Shown: positions 44,446 through 55,141, counted from the stretch's first letter. The stretch is DNA of 64,000 nucleotides from Duganella flavida (GCF_009857445.1 NZ_WWCN01000016.1:100642-164641); one strand, 5' to 3'. Made by a program: numbers and translations. The notes: generated from the sequence alone by a model not told the origin.

Positions 44446-44696
44446 AAACCGTGCTCCGCTTCCTGCTGCGCTTTTATCAACTGGCTATCAGCCCGATGAT
44501 GACGCCGAGCTGCCGTTTTCATCCGAGCTGCTCGAACTATGCGCTGGAAGCGCTGCAAGTGCACGGCGCCGCCAAAGGCAGCCTGCTGGCCGTCAAGCGC
44601 GTGTGCCGCTGCCATCCGTGGAATGCAGGCGGACATGATCCGGTCCCGGCCAAATCGAATTCCTCTACAACCGCTTGCGGTTGCAACCACTCCTGA
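44442..44696 (+). CDS. yidD: Membrane protein insertion efficiency factor YidD
   Basis: 84 aa, beginning MKTVLRFLLRFYQLAISPMM and carrying the family signature CRFHPSCSNYALEAL and CRCHPWNAGGHDPVP. Small membrane-associated protein that helps YidC-dependent insertion. It overlaps rnpA by 4 bp and precedes yidC by 8 bp. Confidence 0.95.
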   Translation: MKTVLRFLLRFYQLAISPMMTPSCRFHPSCSNYALEALQVHGAAKGSLLAVKRVCRCHPWNAGGHDPVPAKSNSSTTACGCNHS

Positions 44697-44704
44697 CTGA
44701 AATA

Positions 44705-46456
44705 ATGGATATCAATAAACGTACCATCTTGTGGATCGTGTTTGCGGTGTCGCTGTTTGTTCTGTGGAACAACTGGCAGATCTCCAACGGCCATCCATCG
44801 ATGTTTGCGCCGCAGCCGGCGCAGACGGCCAAGGGGCCTGAAGCGAAGAAATCCGACGTGCCGGCCGCCGCTGTTGCTGGCGCCGCCGCTGCCGTGCCGG
44901 GAGCTGGTGCAGCCGCTGCAGATGCCGCGCCGTTCAAGGCCGAGCGCATCACCATCACCACCGACGTGGTACGCGCCGATATCGATACCCAGGGCGGTGT
45001 GATCCGTCGCCTGGAACTGTTGAAGTACAAAGAAAACAGCCACCCAGGCTGGTTCGGCGGCTGCTTCGGCCTGTTCAAGTTCTGCCAGCCTGGCGACCAG
45101 AGCCAGAACGTGGTGCTGTTCGACGTGGATGCTGGCACCGGCAAGACCTATCTGGCCCGCACTGGCCTGATCGGTGCTGGCGCTCCGAACCACAACACCG
45201 GTTTCGTGGCCAAGCCTGGTCCGCGCATGCTGACCGACGGCAACCAGGTCCAACTGGTGCTGGAAGCGGAGTCGGGTGGCGTCAAGCTGACCAAGACCTT
45301 CACCTTCAAGCGCGGCGACTACGTGGTCGATGTGCGCCATGACGTGACCAACACCGGCACCGTGCCTGTGTCGCCGCAGCTGTACCTGCAGCTGGCGCAC
45401 GACGGCAACAAGCCGGCCGGCGATTCCTTCTTCAACAGCAGCTACACCGGTCCTACCCTGTACACCGATGAAAAGCACTACGAAAAGCTGAAGTTCGAAA
45501 CGCTGGAAAAAGAAGCGCAGGAAGCCGTCAAGACTGGCAAGCCGATGCTGCAAGACCACGCCACCAAAGCCGACAACGGCTGGATCGCGATTTCGCAGCA
45601 CTTCTTCGTGTCCGCTTTTGTGCCGCAGCCTAAGCTGATGCATGAGATCGAAACCACCAAGATCGACACCAACGTCTACGGCATCAGCATCAAGCAGCCG
45701 CTGGGCACCATCGCGCCGGGCGCGACTGTGACCAACGACGCCAAGCTGTTCTCCGGCCCGCAAGAAAACGCGCTGCTGGAACCCGTGTCGCCAGGCTTCG
45801 TGCTGGTGCGCGACTACGGCTGGCTGGCCATGATCGCCAAGCCGATGTTCTGGGTGATCGAGCACATCCACGGCGTGCTGGGCAACTGGGGCTGGACGAT
45901 TATCGCCTTCACCATCCTGATCAAGCTGCTGTTTTTCCCGCTGTCCGCTGCTGGCTACCGCAGCATGGCCAAGGTCAAGCTGGTGACGCCGAAGATGCAA
46001 GCTATCCGCGAGCGCTACAAAGGCGATCCGGCCAAGATGAACCAGGCCACGATGGAGCTGTACAAAGCCGAGAAGATCAATCCACTGGGCGGCTGCCTGC
46101 CGATCCTGGTGCAGATGCCGGTCTTCATCTCGCTGTACTACGTGTTGCAGTCGGCAGTCGAAATCCGCGGCGCGCCGTGGATGGGCTGGATTACCGACCT
46201 GGCACAGCATGACCCGTATGCCATCCTGCCGGTGCTGTACGCGATTTCGATGTTCATCACCACCAAGCTGAATCCGGCGCCGGCCGATCCGATGCAAGCG
46301 AAGATGATGTTGTTCATGCCGTTGATGTTCTCGGTCATGTTCTTCTTCTTCCCGTCCGGCCTGGTGCTGTACTGGGTAGTGAACAACGTACTGTCGATTG
46401 CGCAGCAGTACGTGATCTCCAAGAAATTTGGCGCTGTAGAGCCCGTTAAGGCCTAA
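44705..46456 (+). CDS. yidC: Membrane protein insertase YidC
   Basis: 583 aa from ATG 44705. N-terminal membrane anchor (TILWIVFAVSLFVLWNNW), an Ala/Pro-rich linker, the large periplasmic P1 beta-sandwich domain, then the conserved C-terminal five-helix insertase region with WGWTIIAFTILIKLLFFPLS and GGCLPILVQMPVFISLYYVL. Inserts proteins into the inner membrane alone or with Sec. Closed by a strong terminator. Confidence 0.97.
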   Translation: MDINKRTILWIVFAVSLFVLWNNWQISNGHPSMFAPQPAQTAKGPEAKKSDVPAAAVAGAAAAVPGAGAAAADAAPFKAERITITTDVVRADIDTQGGVIRRLELLKYKENSHPGWFGGCFGLFKFCQPGDQSQNVVLFDVDAGTGKTYLARTGLIGAGAPNHNTGFVAKPGPRMLTDGNQVQLVLEAESGGVKLTKTFTFKRGDYVVDVRHDVTNTGTVPVSPQLYLQLAHDGNKPAGDSFFNSSYTGPTLYTDEKHYEKLKFETLEKEAQEAVKTGKPMLQDHATKADNGWIAISQHFFVSAFVPQPKLMHEIETTKIDTNVYGISIKQPLGTIAPGATVTNDAKLFSGPQENALLEPVSPGFVLVRDYGWLAMIAKPMFWVIEHIHGVLGNWGWTIIAFTILIKLLFFPLSAAGYRSMAKVKLVTPKMQAIRERYKGDPAKMNQATMELYKAEKINPLGGCLPILVQMPVFISLYYVLQSAVEIRGAPWMGWITDLAQHDPYAILPVLYAISMFITTKLNPAPADPMQAKMMLFMPLMFSVMFFFFPSGLVLYWVVNNVLSIAQQYVISKKFGAVEPVKA

Positions 46457-46465
46457 CGCTGAAAA

Positions 46466-46491
46466 GCCCGCGCTGGTCGCGGGCTTTTTTT
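46466..46491 (+). terminator. Rho-independent terminator after yidC
   Basis: GCCCGCG (46466-46472), loop CTGGT, CGCGGGC (46478-46484), then seven T. Lies 10 bp after the yidC stop. Confidence 0.9.
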
Positions 46492-46510
46492 ATTGAATAC
46501 AATTCGTCCT

Positions 46511-47890
46511 ATGAATATCGACTCTTCCCCTATCGCCGCCATCGCCACCGCACCAGGACGCGGCGGCATTGGCGTGGTACGCGCCTCCGGCAAAAACCTG
46601 CAACCGCTGATCGCGTCGCTGTTCGGCGGCACCGCCTTGCAACCGCGCCACGCTACCTACATCCCGTTCAAGCAAGCGGATGGCAGCGTGATTGACCAGG
46701 GCATCGCCATCTGGTTCAAGGGCCCGCATTCGTACACCGGGGAAGACGTGCTGGAACTGCAGGGCCACGGCGGCCCTATCGTGCTGCAGATGCTGCTGGC
46801 GCGGGTGCTGGAAGCGGGCGCTGACAGTGGCTTGCGCCTGGCCGAGCCGGGCGAATTCACGCGCCGCGCCTACCTCAACGACAAGCTGGACCTGGCGCAG
46901 GCCGAGGCGGTGGCCGACTTGATCGATGCCTCGACCGAAGCGGCGGCCAAGTCGGCGTCGCAATCGCTGGCGGGCGCGTTCTCGAAAACCGTGAACACGC
47001 TGGTCGGCAACGTCACCAATCTGCGCATGCTGGTGGAAGCCACGCTGGACTTCCCGGAAGAGGAAATCGACTTCCTGGAAAAGTCCGACGCGCGCGGCCA
47101 GTTGAAGGGCATTGTCTACGCATTGGAGCAAGTCTTCAAGCAGGCGGCGCAGGGCGCCTTGCTGCGCGAAGGTTTGAACGTGGTGCTGGTGGGGCAGCCG
47201 AACGTCGGCAAGTCGTCGCTGCTGAATGCGCTGGCGGGGAATGACGTGGCCATCGTCACGCCGATCGCCGGCACCACGCGCGACAAGGTGACCGAGACCA
47301 TCCAGATTGAAGGCATCCCGCTCAATATCATCGACACCGCCGGCATCCGCGCGCCGGAAGAGGCGGCCGATGTGGTGGAGCGCATCGGCATCGAGCGTAC
47401 CTGGAATGAGGTGGGCAAGGCCGATGTGATCCTGCACCTGCTGGATGCGGATCACGGCCCATCGCGTTCGGACGAAGGCATCATGGAGGCTTTCCCGCAA
47501 GGCGTGCCAGTGCTGCGCATCTGGAACAAGATTGACCTGTCGGGCCACAAAGCGGCGGTGGACCAGATGGAGGATGCAACGCACATCTACCTGTCCGCAC
47601 ACGAGCACATCGGGATTGATTTGCTGCGCCAGGAACTGCTGCGTATCGCCGGCTGGCAGCAGACCGGCGAGTCGCTCTACCTCGCGCGCGAACGCCACCT
47701 GATCGCCCTGAAAAACGCCGGCGCACACCTGGTGCGCGCCGGCGAACACGCCGCCCAAAACGATCAGTCGCTGGACCTGTTTGCCGAAGAACTGCGGCTG
47801 GCGCAGGTGCAGCTGTCGAGCATCACCGGCGCCTTCTCTTCAGACGACCTGCTGGGTGTCATCTTCAGCCGCTTCTGTATCGGCAAGTAA
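46511..47890 (+). CDS. mnmE: tRNA-modifying GTPase MnmE (TrmE)
   Basis: 459 aa from ATG 46511; an upstream TTG at 46493 lies inside the terminator and is unlikely. N-terminal tetrahydrofolate-binding domain (IAAIATAPGRGGIGVVRASG), G1 motif GQPNVGKS (228-235), G3 DTAGIR, and the C-terminal FCIGK with the catalytic cysteine. With MnmG it makes the 5-carboxymethylaminomethyl group on wobble uridine. Confidence 0.97.
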   Translation: MNIDSSPIAAIATAPGRGGIGVVRASGKNLQPLIASLFGGTALQPRHATYIPFKQADGSVIDQGIAIWFKGPHSYTGEDVLELQGHGGPIVLQMLLARVLEAGADSGLRLAEPGEFTRRAYLNDKLDLAQAEAVADLIDASTEAAAKSASQSLAGAFSKTVNTLVGNVTNLRMLVEATLDFPEEEIDFLEKSDARGQLKGIVYALEQVFKQAAQGALLREGLNVVLVGQPNVGKSSLLNALAGNDVAIVTPIAGTTRDKVTETIQIEGIPLNIIDTAGIRAPEEAADVVERIGIERTWNEVGKADVILHLLDADHGPSRSDEGIMEAFPQGVPVLRIWNKIDLSGHKAAVDQMEDATHIYLSAHEHIGIDLLRQELLRIAGWQQTGESLYLARERHLIALKNAGAHLVRAGEHAAQNDQSLDLFAEELRLAQVQLSSITGAFSSDDLLGVIFSRFCIGK

Positions 47891-47902
47891 TCGTTGTGAA
47901 AC

Positions 47903-47964
47903 TTCGGGGTCAGTTCTGCCAATCGTACACGAGCTCATGTACCAGTGGCAGAACTGACCCCGAA
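47903..47964. repeat. Long inverted repeat (REP/terminator-like) after mnmE
   Basis: A perfect 19-bp inverted repeat: TTCGGGGTCAGTTCTGCCA (47903-47921) and its complement (47946-47964), with a nested GTACA/TGTAC pair in the 24-nt loop (47925-47942). A T-run follows on the + strand (47965-47969), so it can end mnmE. The GGGGTCAG/CTGACCCC arms resemble mobile REP-type palindromes. Confidence 0.75.
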
Positions 47965-47967
47965 TTT

Positions 47968-48903
47968 TTAGTACGGCGAGCCGGTAACTTCTAGCTTGAG
48001 TTGCCACAGCGCGCCGGCGCCGGTGATGTAGAGCGTCTTGCCGTCGGCGCCGCCGAATGCGGCGTTGGTGACGTTGGCATCCACCTTGATCGTGGCGATC
48101 TGCTTGCCCGCCGGCGTGAATACGCGCAGGCGACGGTCGGTGTGCTCGGTCACGTAGATGTTGCCATGGCAGTCGACCGCCATGCCGTCCGGGATGCCCA
48201 GCTTGTTTACCAGATCTTTACCCTGCTGCGGCACGCCTTTCACGATCGGGTACGCGCGCAGCACGCCGTACTCGCCCACCATGCCGTTCACGTACAGCAC
48301 GTCACCTTTCGGCGACAACGAGACGCCGTTGGGATTTTGCAGCGTGTCATCCACCACCGTTACCTTGCCGTCGGTCGCCACGCGGTACACGCGGGTCTTG
48401 TCTTGTCCGCCTGGCGCAGCATCGCGCTGGAAGTCGGGATCGGTGAAGTACAAGGTACCATCCGCCGCCAGCGCCATGTCGTTCGGCGAGTTGAAGACGT
48501 TGCCGTTGAACTGGCCGACGATGTCGCTGCGCTTGCCGTCCAGCGTGTAGCGCGAGACCGATTTGTATTTGTGCGTCGCTGCGATCAGGTTGCCTTTGCC
48601 ATCCGTCGCCAGGCCGTTGCTGCCGCTATCTTCAATCGCGGTGCTGACCTTGCCGCTGGCGTCCAGCTTGAGAATGCGCGATGGGAAGCCCGGCCCGAAT
48701 GTGAAGTCGGAGAAGTACAGCGCATCTTTGATCCACACCGGGCCTTCGTACAAGCCTGGCTCGCTGCGGGTGCTGTTGGCGGCGGCGATGCGCGTCGCCG
48801 TCAGTTCGCCGGATGGCGCTTTGCCGTTGCAGACACCGGTTGCGGATTGGGCCAGCGGCGCGGCCAGCATGGCCGCAAGGATCAAGGTACTGCGTAACTT
48901 CAT
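47968..48903 (-). CDS. Exported SMP-30/gluconolactonase-like protein
   Basis: 311 aa from ATG 48903 with AGGAGA upstream. Signal peptide MKLRSTLILAAMLAAPLAQSA, then a six-bladed beta-propeller pattern with metal-site-type residues in YEGPVWIKDALYFSD, NGLATDGKGN, NSPNDMALAADGTLYFTD and IPDGMAVDCHGN. Related enzymes hydrolyse sugar lactones; periplasmic location and substrate are inferred. It is translationally coupled to the upstream diguanylate cyclase gene by a 4-bp overlap. Confidence 0.8.
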   Translation of the reverse strand: MKLRSTLILAAMLAAPLAQSATGVCNGKAPSGELTATRIAAANSTRSEPGLYEGPVWIKDALYFSDFTFGPGFPSRILKLDASGKVSTAIEDSGSNGLATDGKGNLIAATHKYKSVSRYTLDGKRSDIVGQFNGNVFNSPNDMALAADGTLYFTDPDFQRDAAPGGQDKTRVYRVATDGKVTVVDDTLQNPNGVSLSPKGDVLYVNGMVGEYGVLRAYPIVKGVPQQGKDLVNKLGIPDGMAVDCHGNIYVTEHTDRRLRVFTPAGKQIATIKVDANVTNAAFGGADGKTLYITGAGALWQLKLEVTGSPY

Positions 48904-49871
48904 GCTGCATTCTCCTGTTGGTGACGATAGACGATGACGCAATCGCGTCCGGCTTTCTTGGCGGCGTACAGGCAGCTGTCGGCGGCGGCCAGCATGGCGG
49001 CGCCTTCGTTCAGCTGGTCCTTGTCGAAGGTCGCCACGCCGATGCTCATGGTAACGTGCGGCCGCGTCGCCGCCGGCGCGTGGGTGATGTTCAGTGAAGC
49101 GATCTTGGCGCGGATGGCTTCCGCGTGCTGTGCTGCCTGCTCGCAGCTGGTGTCGGGCAGCACGGCTGCAAATTCTTCACCGCCGTAGCGCGCCGCCAGG
49201 TCGGCCGGGCGCTGCAGCATGGAAGCGAAGGCTTCCGCCACCAAGGTCAGGCAGGCGTCGCCCTGCTGGTGGCCGAAGTGGTCGTTGTAGGCTTTGAAGG
49301 AATCGATGTCCATCAGCAGCAACGATAGCTGGCCATCGTTACGCTGGGCGCGCCGCAGTTCGCGGTCCAGCGCCACATCGAAGTGGCGGCGGTTGGCGAT
49401 GCCGGTCAGGCCGTCCACATACGATTGCGCGCGCAGTGCTTCGGCCTGGCTGCGCAACTGGCGCTCGCGGCCGACGATGGCGCTGATGTCGCTGACTTCG
49501 ATCAGGCAAAAGCGCTCCTTGCCTTCGTTGAACGGCGTCACCGACACCGCTTGTTCAACGCGCTCGCCGCCCCAGCTACCAGCCGGGTACAGCGGGAACG
49601 GTGACGGGTTCAGCGCCGGCGATAAGGTCTGCGGCAGATTGCTCTGCATCGCACTCAGCACCGCCTGCTCCAGCCGCTGTCCGCGCAGCTCGCCGTACAG
49701 GTCGAACAGATCCTGCCCCAGTACCCGGTGCGACGACTTGCCGGAGCGGCTGGCCATCCACTGGTTCCACATGACGATGTGCATATCGGCATCGATGACG
49801 ATCAAGCCCAGCTGGGCCAGTCCGAGCACGCGCGCGGGCAGTTGGTGCGGTACAGGTGCGGATTCAGTCAT
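48900..49871 (-). CDS. PAS-GGDEF diguanylate cyclase
   Basis: 323 aa, soluble. N-terminal PAS-like sensor (about 15-130: LGLIVIDADMHIVMWNQWM) and a GGDEF domain with GGEEF at 230-234. An RPAD inhibitory site lies five residues earlier (221-224), so the enzyme should make c-di-GMP and be product-inhibited. Coupled to the downstream SMP-30-like gene, an unusual pairing. Confidence 0.9.
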   Translation of the reverse strand: MTESAPVPHQLPARVLGLAQLGLIVIDADMHIVMWNQWMASRSGKSSHRVLGQDLFDLYGELRGQRLEQAVLSAMQSNLPQTLSPALNPSPFPLYPAGSWGGERVEQAVSVTPFNEGKERFCLIEVSDISAIVGRERQLRSQAEALRAQSYVDGLTGIANRRHFDVALDRELRRAQRNDGQLSLLLMDIDSFKAYNDHFGHQQGDACLTLVAEAFASMLQRPADLAARYGGEEFAAVLPDTSCEQAAQHAEAIRAKIASLNITHAPAATRPHVTMSIGVATFDKDQLNEGAAMLAAADSCLYAAKKAGRDCVIVYRHQQENAA

Positions 49872-50132
49872 GCGTGCTTTCCTGAAGGGAATTGAAAACG
49901 TGTCCAGATTATAAAGGCAGCCACGCGCCTTGCTGCACTATCGTTTCCCGCTTTTTCATTGAAAAATATTTCCTCATCTTTTGCCGCAGCGAGCGTCACG
50001 TTTATCCTGCTATTATTGTTCGTCGCAAACGGATGTGCCGTTTCAGGCAACCGTTGAGAAATCTCATACTTGCGGCAATTCCGCTGAAGTAACCTTGCAA
50101 CTGAGCAGTGCTTGGCCTGAGAGGAGGAGATC
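49872..50132. other. Divergent intergenic region
   Basis: 261 bp between the diguanylate cyclase and the small zinc-finger gene. No clear gene or repeat; promoters for both flanking genes should be here. Confidence 0.35.
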
Positions 50133-50342
50133 GTGGAACCGATACAAGAGAGTGTCCCGGACGACGGCGGCGGCATGCCACCGCCTGCCGCTGCGACGCC
50201 CGTGCCGCAGGTACGGACGCGCCAGATGCTGCCGCCCAAAGGGGCCTGCTGGTATTGTGAAAAGCCGCTCGATAATGTGCGCCGTTTCTGCGACAAAGAA
50301 TGCGCCGACGCGTTTGACGAAGAGAAGGAATATACCCGCTAG
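50133..50342 (+). CDS. Small zinc-ribbon protein
   Basis: 69 aa from a GTG with GAGGAG upstream. Proline/alanine-rich N-terminus, then a treble-clef-like metal site, CWYCEKPL...RRFCDKECADAF, with Cys at four spaced positions, resembling DUF2116-type zinc ribbons. Function unknown. Its end overlaps the convergent Hpt gene by 4 bp. Confidence 0.7.
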   Translation: MEPIQESVPDDGGGMPPPAAATPVPQVRTRQMLPPKGACWYCEKPLDNVRRFCDKECADAFDEEKEYTR

Positions 50343-50974
50343 TCCGCCCGGGCCATCGCTGCCTGCAAGGTCGCCAGCGCCGCTTCAAAATCAAACTGGT
50401 GCGCCGCTTCCGTCACTTCCTGAAATACTTCCACTCCCAGGCTTGCCGCCAGCACGGTAGCTGATTGCTCCAGCACGTCGATCGCCGCGCCATCGCCTTC
50501 GTCCAGCAAGCGCGTCAGCAACAGCAACAGCATGCGGGTTTCCGGCAAATGCGCCGCTGCGCCGTCGCTATCGGCATGGGCCGCCAGCATGTGTTGCGGA
50601 TCGCCATCGAGCAGTTCATCGATGGTCGTGATCAGGCTGCGCAGCGACTGTTCCAGCTGCGCCAGCGGCGCCGACCAATCCTGCGCGGGTCCCAGGCACA
50701 GCGGCTCCAGCTGCGTCGCCAGCAAATACACTTGCTGCGCACCGATCATGCCGGCTGCGCCCTTGAGGGTGTGGATGATGCGCTGGCCTTGCACGGCATC
50801 GCCGCCAGCCAGTGCGCTGCGCGCATCACAGCCGCTGTCCGGATAACGCTGGCGGAAGCGGCGCAGGATTTGCAGGTAGAGGTCGCGATCGCCCATCAGC
50901 TGCTGCAAGCCGGTTTCCACTTGCAGGATATGGCCTTCGCCGAGGGCAGAGGGGCTGGATGTCATCATAGCCAC
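50339..50974 (-). CDS. Hpt-domain phosphotransfer protein
   Basis: 211 aa. Residues about 15-115 form a four-helix Hpt domain with phospho-accepting H68 in RIIHTLKGAAG. The second half (MLLLLLTRLLDEGDGAAIDV and after) resembles C-terminal helical segments of two-component phosphotransfer proteins. It would pass phosphate between a hybrid kinase and a response regulator encoded elsewhere. No membrane segment. Confidence 0.85.
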   Translation of the reverse strand: MAMMTSSPSALGEGHILQVETGLQQLMGDRDLYLQILRRFRQRYPDSGCDARSALAGGDAVQGQRIIHTLKGAAGMIGAQQVYLLATQLEPLCLGPAQDWSAPLAQLEQSLRSLITTIDELLDGDPQHMLAAHADSDGAAAHLPETRMLLLLLTRLLDEGDGAAIDVLEQSATVLAASLGVEVFQEVTEAAHQFDFEAALATLQAAMARAD

Positions 50975-51030
50975 TACGATAGCAGACCCGGCTTCAAGTC
51001 ACAGTTAAATTCGTACAACACCTACGGCTT

Positions 51031-51984
51031 TTATTTGGTGCTGAACGACCAGTTGCGCGTGACGTCCACGCCACCTATCGTGCCGCTGAAGCTGACGTCG
51101 TAGGTGGTGGCGCCCAGCAGTGGCGCCAGCGGCACGATGGCGGCTGCGCTGCTGGTCTCGCTGGTGCCGCTGGCTGCGCTCAGCAAGCGCGTGCTGAGCG
51201 CCATGCCGCCGCGCGGCGCCACCGTAAAACTTTTCACCACCACGGTATTGCCGTGGTCGGCGTGCACGCTGACTGGGTAGCCGACCTCGTTCTGGTTGGG
51301 CACGGGATCGGGCGACTCGCTATCACTGAAGAAGTTGGTCGGCACATTGCTTTGGTTGTTGATGGGGTAGACGACGAAGCGTCCCGCACCCAATCCGCTG
51401 AGGCTATTCACCGCCGCAAAGTCGGCCGTGAAGTAGGTATAGCTGCCAGTGATGGTGGCCGCGCCGGTGCCGATGTCCTTGAACACCGGTTCGAAGATCA
51501 CGAAGCGATGGTAGATCGCCGCGATCAGTTCCTCGGCCTGATAGAAGCCGGAAGTATTGGTGGTGGCGGAGATCACTTCGCCAGCCGAGTAGGAGCCGGT
51601 CAGCGCATAGCCGGCAGCTGCCAGGCGGTTGGTCAGCGCCACGCCGGTAAAGCCGGGTTGCCCCGGTGTCTGTTCATGGGTGATGACGCGGTTCAGGCGC
51701 TGGTAGTCGGAGTGGCCCTGCGCCGCCGCATCCAGCTGGCTGTTGCGGGTAAGCGTGGCCAGCCCGGCCTGTGCGCGCCGGTAGTTGATCCAGTTGTAGC
51801 CATCGGTGGCGGTGTTGCCGGTGAGCGCAGGCGCGCCCGGCTCCTGCGTAATGGGCGTGGACGTTGTGGGGCCGGTGACGGCCGTGGAGCTGCTGCCACC
51901 GCCGCAAGCGGCTAGTGTTGCAGCTAAGGTCGCAGCTAAGACGACGGCCAGCAGCGCCGCCAAGAAGATTCGCCATTTTTCCAT
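51031..51984 (-). CDS. CAP (SCP/PR-1) domain lipoprotein
   Basis: 317 aa. Lipoprotein signal ending TLAACGG, a low-complexity Ser/Thr linker, then a CAP domain (NWINYRRAQAGLATLTRNSQLDAAAQGHSDYQ...THEQ, EVISA...YHR), and a C-terminal beta domain (YDVSFSGTIGGVDVTRNWSF) of bacterial Ig type. Likely surface or periplasmic; function of bacterial CAP proteins is poorly defined. Confidence 0.82.
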   Translation of the reverse strand: MEKWRIFLAALLAVVLAATLAATLAACGGGSSSTAVTGPTTSTPITQEPGAPALTGNTATDGYNWINYRRAQAGLATLTRNSQLDAAAQGHSDYQRLNRVITHEQTPGQPGFTGVALTNRLAAAGYALTGSYSAGEVISATTNTSGFYQAEELIAAIYHRFVIFEPVFKDIGTGAATITGSYTYFTADFAAVNSLSGLGAGRFVVYPINNQSNVPTNFFSDSESPDPVPNQNEVGYPVSVHADHGNTVVVKSFTVAPRGGMALSTRLLSAASGTSETSSAAAIVPLAPLLGATTYDVSFSGTIGGVDVTRNWSFSTK

Positions 51985-52093
51985 GATGAATAAATTCTAA
52001 GCCCGATTTCAAAACCGCCGCACGCGTTACACATGTTAAGCTTGCCGTTTATTTTTGGATGCACCCGTTTTGAAGCCTTTACACCACCCGCGC

Positions 52094-52848
52094 ATGCAGC
52101 GCGCCAAGTTTGCCCTGCCCAGCATGGTCACCCTGATGTCGATTGCCTGCGGCTTCGGCAGCATCGTCATCTCGGTCGACAACGCGCTGATCGGCTCAGC
52201 GCACGACTATCGCCTGGCGGCTGTGCTACTGGTGCTGGCCGGCGTGTTCGACGCGTTGGATGGCATGGTGGCGCGCGCCACCAACACCCAGTCCGACTTC
52301 GGCATGCAACTGGATTCGATTGCGGACGTGATGAACTTTGGCTGCGCGCCGGGCTTGCTGCTGTATTGCTGGGGCTTCCAGCAACTGGGCCTCGATCATC
52401 CGACTCTGCTGCGCCTGGGCGGCATGGCCAGCTTCTTTTTCGTCGCGTGCGGTGCGCTGCGGCTGGCGCGCTTCAATGTGAATGTGGGCCGCACCGATCC
52501 GCGCTACTTTGTCGGCATGCCGATCACGGCAGGTGCAGCGTGCGTGGCGGCGGTGGTGGTGGCGTGGCCGGACCCGGCGGCGTCGGTGCTGCAGGGCATC
52601 CTGATCGTGCTGCTGCTGTTCGTGGTCGGTACGCTGATGGTGTCGACCGTGCGCTTCCCGAGTTCCAAGCAAAAGAAAAGCTGGGCCGCGCTGGTGGTTT
52701 TGCTGATTAATCTCGGCTTGCTAGTGTGGCTGCAGGCCGCGTACTTCGTGCTGTTCTTTGCGTTCTACATCGCGCTCACGCTGGCGCTGAATGCGGCATG
52801 GAAGACCGGCTGGACGGGTGTCGCCCCGCCGGTCATCTACACTGACGA

Positions 52849-52852
<4 letters not shown>
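52094..52852 (+). CDS. pssA: CDP-diacylglycerol-serine O-phosphatidyltransferase
   Basis: 252 aa from ATG 52094 (an upstream TTG at 52055 could add 13 residues). The CDP-alcohol phosphotransferase motif is complete: DGMVARATNTQSDFGMQLD followed by SIAD. Several membrane helices follow. It makes phosphatidylserine, precursor of phosphatidylethanolamine. It ends overlapping the convergent aldo/keto reductase gene. Confidence 0.9.
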
Positions 52853-53766
<914 letters not shown>

Positions 53767-53839
53767 ACTTTCCAAGTTAAGTGAGAGGCAAGAATTATAG
53801 TATGATCGAAGCGTACGACAGACCGAACAGGGGGATGAA

Positions 53840-55141
53840 GTGGGATTTTTATCGTTTCTGAAATCGAAGCCGGAACCAGCCGTCACGCCAGCCAGCGCGC
53901 CGGCTGCCGCATCGCCTCCTCCGCCTGCGCCGGCCCCCGACGCTGCCGCCATCGTCACCCGCGCCGAGATCGTCGACGAACGCCATCGCCTGTGCGGCTA
54001 CCGTTTCAATGCACCGCTGCCGGAGCAGGCCATGCTCGAAGCGCTGGTGGCGGCCCATGTGCCGGACTTTGCACAAAGGCGCGTGGCGCTGGTGCCGGTC
54101 ACGATGGATGCGGTGGTGTTCAACCGCCATCTGCCGCTGGTTGCTCCCAACACCGTATTCCTGCTGGACCGCAAGGTCGCCAACCTGCCAGTCGACCAGA
54201 TTGCCGGCCGCATCTCGGCGCTGCGCGCATCTGGCTCCAAGGTGGCGCTGCGCGGCGTATCGCTGGAGGCGGACGACGCCCAGCTGCTGGCCGTGTGTGA
54301 CGTGGTGCTGCTGCACCTGCAAGAACACACGCTGGCGGAATTCCAGACCCTGTCCAAGCAGCTGCGCCTGCGCTATCCCGACCTGAAACTGGTGGTGGAC
54401 GGCGTCGAGTCGTGGGATGAGCAGCGCATGTGCCTGTCATGGGGCGCGAATTACTTCATGGGCCATTTCCTGACCACCAGCGACAAGGTGGATCCGGACG
54501 CCAAGATCGACCAGAGCCGCATGACTTCGATCGAGCTGCTCAACCTGCTGCGCACCGATGCCGAACTGCCGGCCATGATCGAAGTGGCCAAGCGCGATCC
54601 GGGCATGACCTACCAGGTGCTGCAATGGGCTAACGCGCCAAGCAATGGCCAGGCCACCAAGGTCACCAGCTTGCAGCAAGCCTTCATGGTGTTGGGCCGC
54701 AACCAGCTGTATCGCGGCCTGACGGTGTCGATGTTCCGCCTCGGCGGCGGCGCCACCAAGGAGCGCGACGAATCACTGCTGGAAGTGGCGCTGACGCGCG
54801 CACGCTTCCTGGAAACCTGCAGCACGCTGCCGCAGTCCAAGCGCGATGAATTGTTCCTGGTCGGCTTGCTGTCGCTGTTCGATGTACTGCTGGGGGTGCC
54901 GATGGCCAAGCTGGTGGACAAAATGCATCTGTCGGACGACATCCGCAATGTGCTGCTGGGCAGCGAGGGCGTTTACAGCCCGTACTTGATGATGGTGTTA
55001 CTGTTGGAGCGGGACAAGGTCGACCGCGCGCTGGCCATTGCTGAAACGCTGGAGGTGGATATCGACGGCCTGCCGCAAGTGGGACAGGCCGCCTTCCACT
55101 GGGCGCAGGAATCGATGCAGCAGACCGGCGCCGATTCGTAA
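53840..55141 (+). CDS. Degenerate EAL plus HDOD signalling protein
   Basis: 433 aa from a GTG behind GGGGGA. After a Pro/Ala-rich linker the N-terminal half is EAL-like but lacks the catalytic EAL and metal-binding residues, so it should not cleave c-di-GMP. The second half is HDOD (LLNLLRTDAELPAMIEVAKR, LLLERDKVDRALAIAETL). Such YuxH-type proteins are signalling scaffolds. Confidence 0.8.
   Translation: MGFLSFLKSKPEPAVTPASAPAAASPPPPAPAPDAAAIVTRAEIVDERHRLCGYRFNAPLPEQAMLEALVAAHVPDFAQRRVALVPVTMDAVVFNRHLPLVAPNTVFLLDRKVANLPVDQIAGRISALRASGSKVALRGVSLEADDAQLLAVCDVVLLHLQEHTLAEFQTLSKQLRLRYPDLKLVVDGVESWDEQRMCLSWGANYFMGHFLTTSDKVDPDAKIDQSRMTSIELLNLLRTDAELPAMIEVAKRDPGMTYQVLQWANAPSNGQATKVTSLQQAFMVLGRNQLYRGLTVSMFRLGGGATKERDESLLEVALTRARFLETCSTLPQSKRDELFLVGLLSLFDVLLGVPMAKLVDKMHLSDDIRNVLLGSEGVYSPYLMMVLLLERDKVDRALAIAETLEVDIDGLPQVGQAAFHWAQESMQQTGADS

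Noticed and set aside
44537..46297. 586-codon frame opposite yidC and yidD
   Set aside because: Shadow frame; repetitive His/Arg/Gln composition.
46490..47758. 422-codon frame opposite mnmE
   Set aside because: Shadow of a certain gene.
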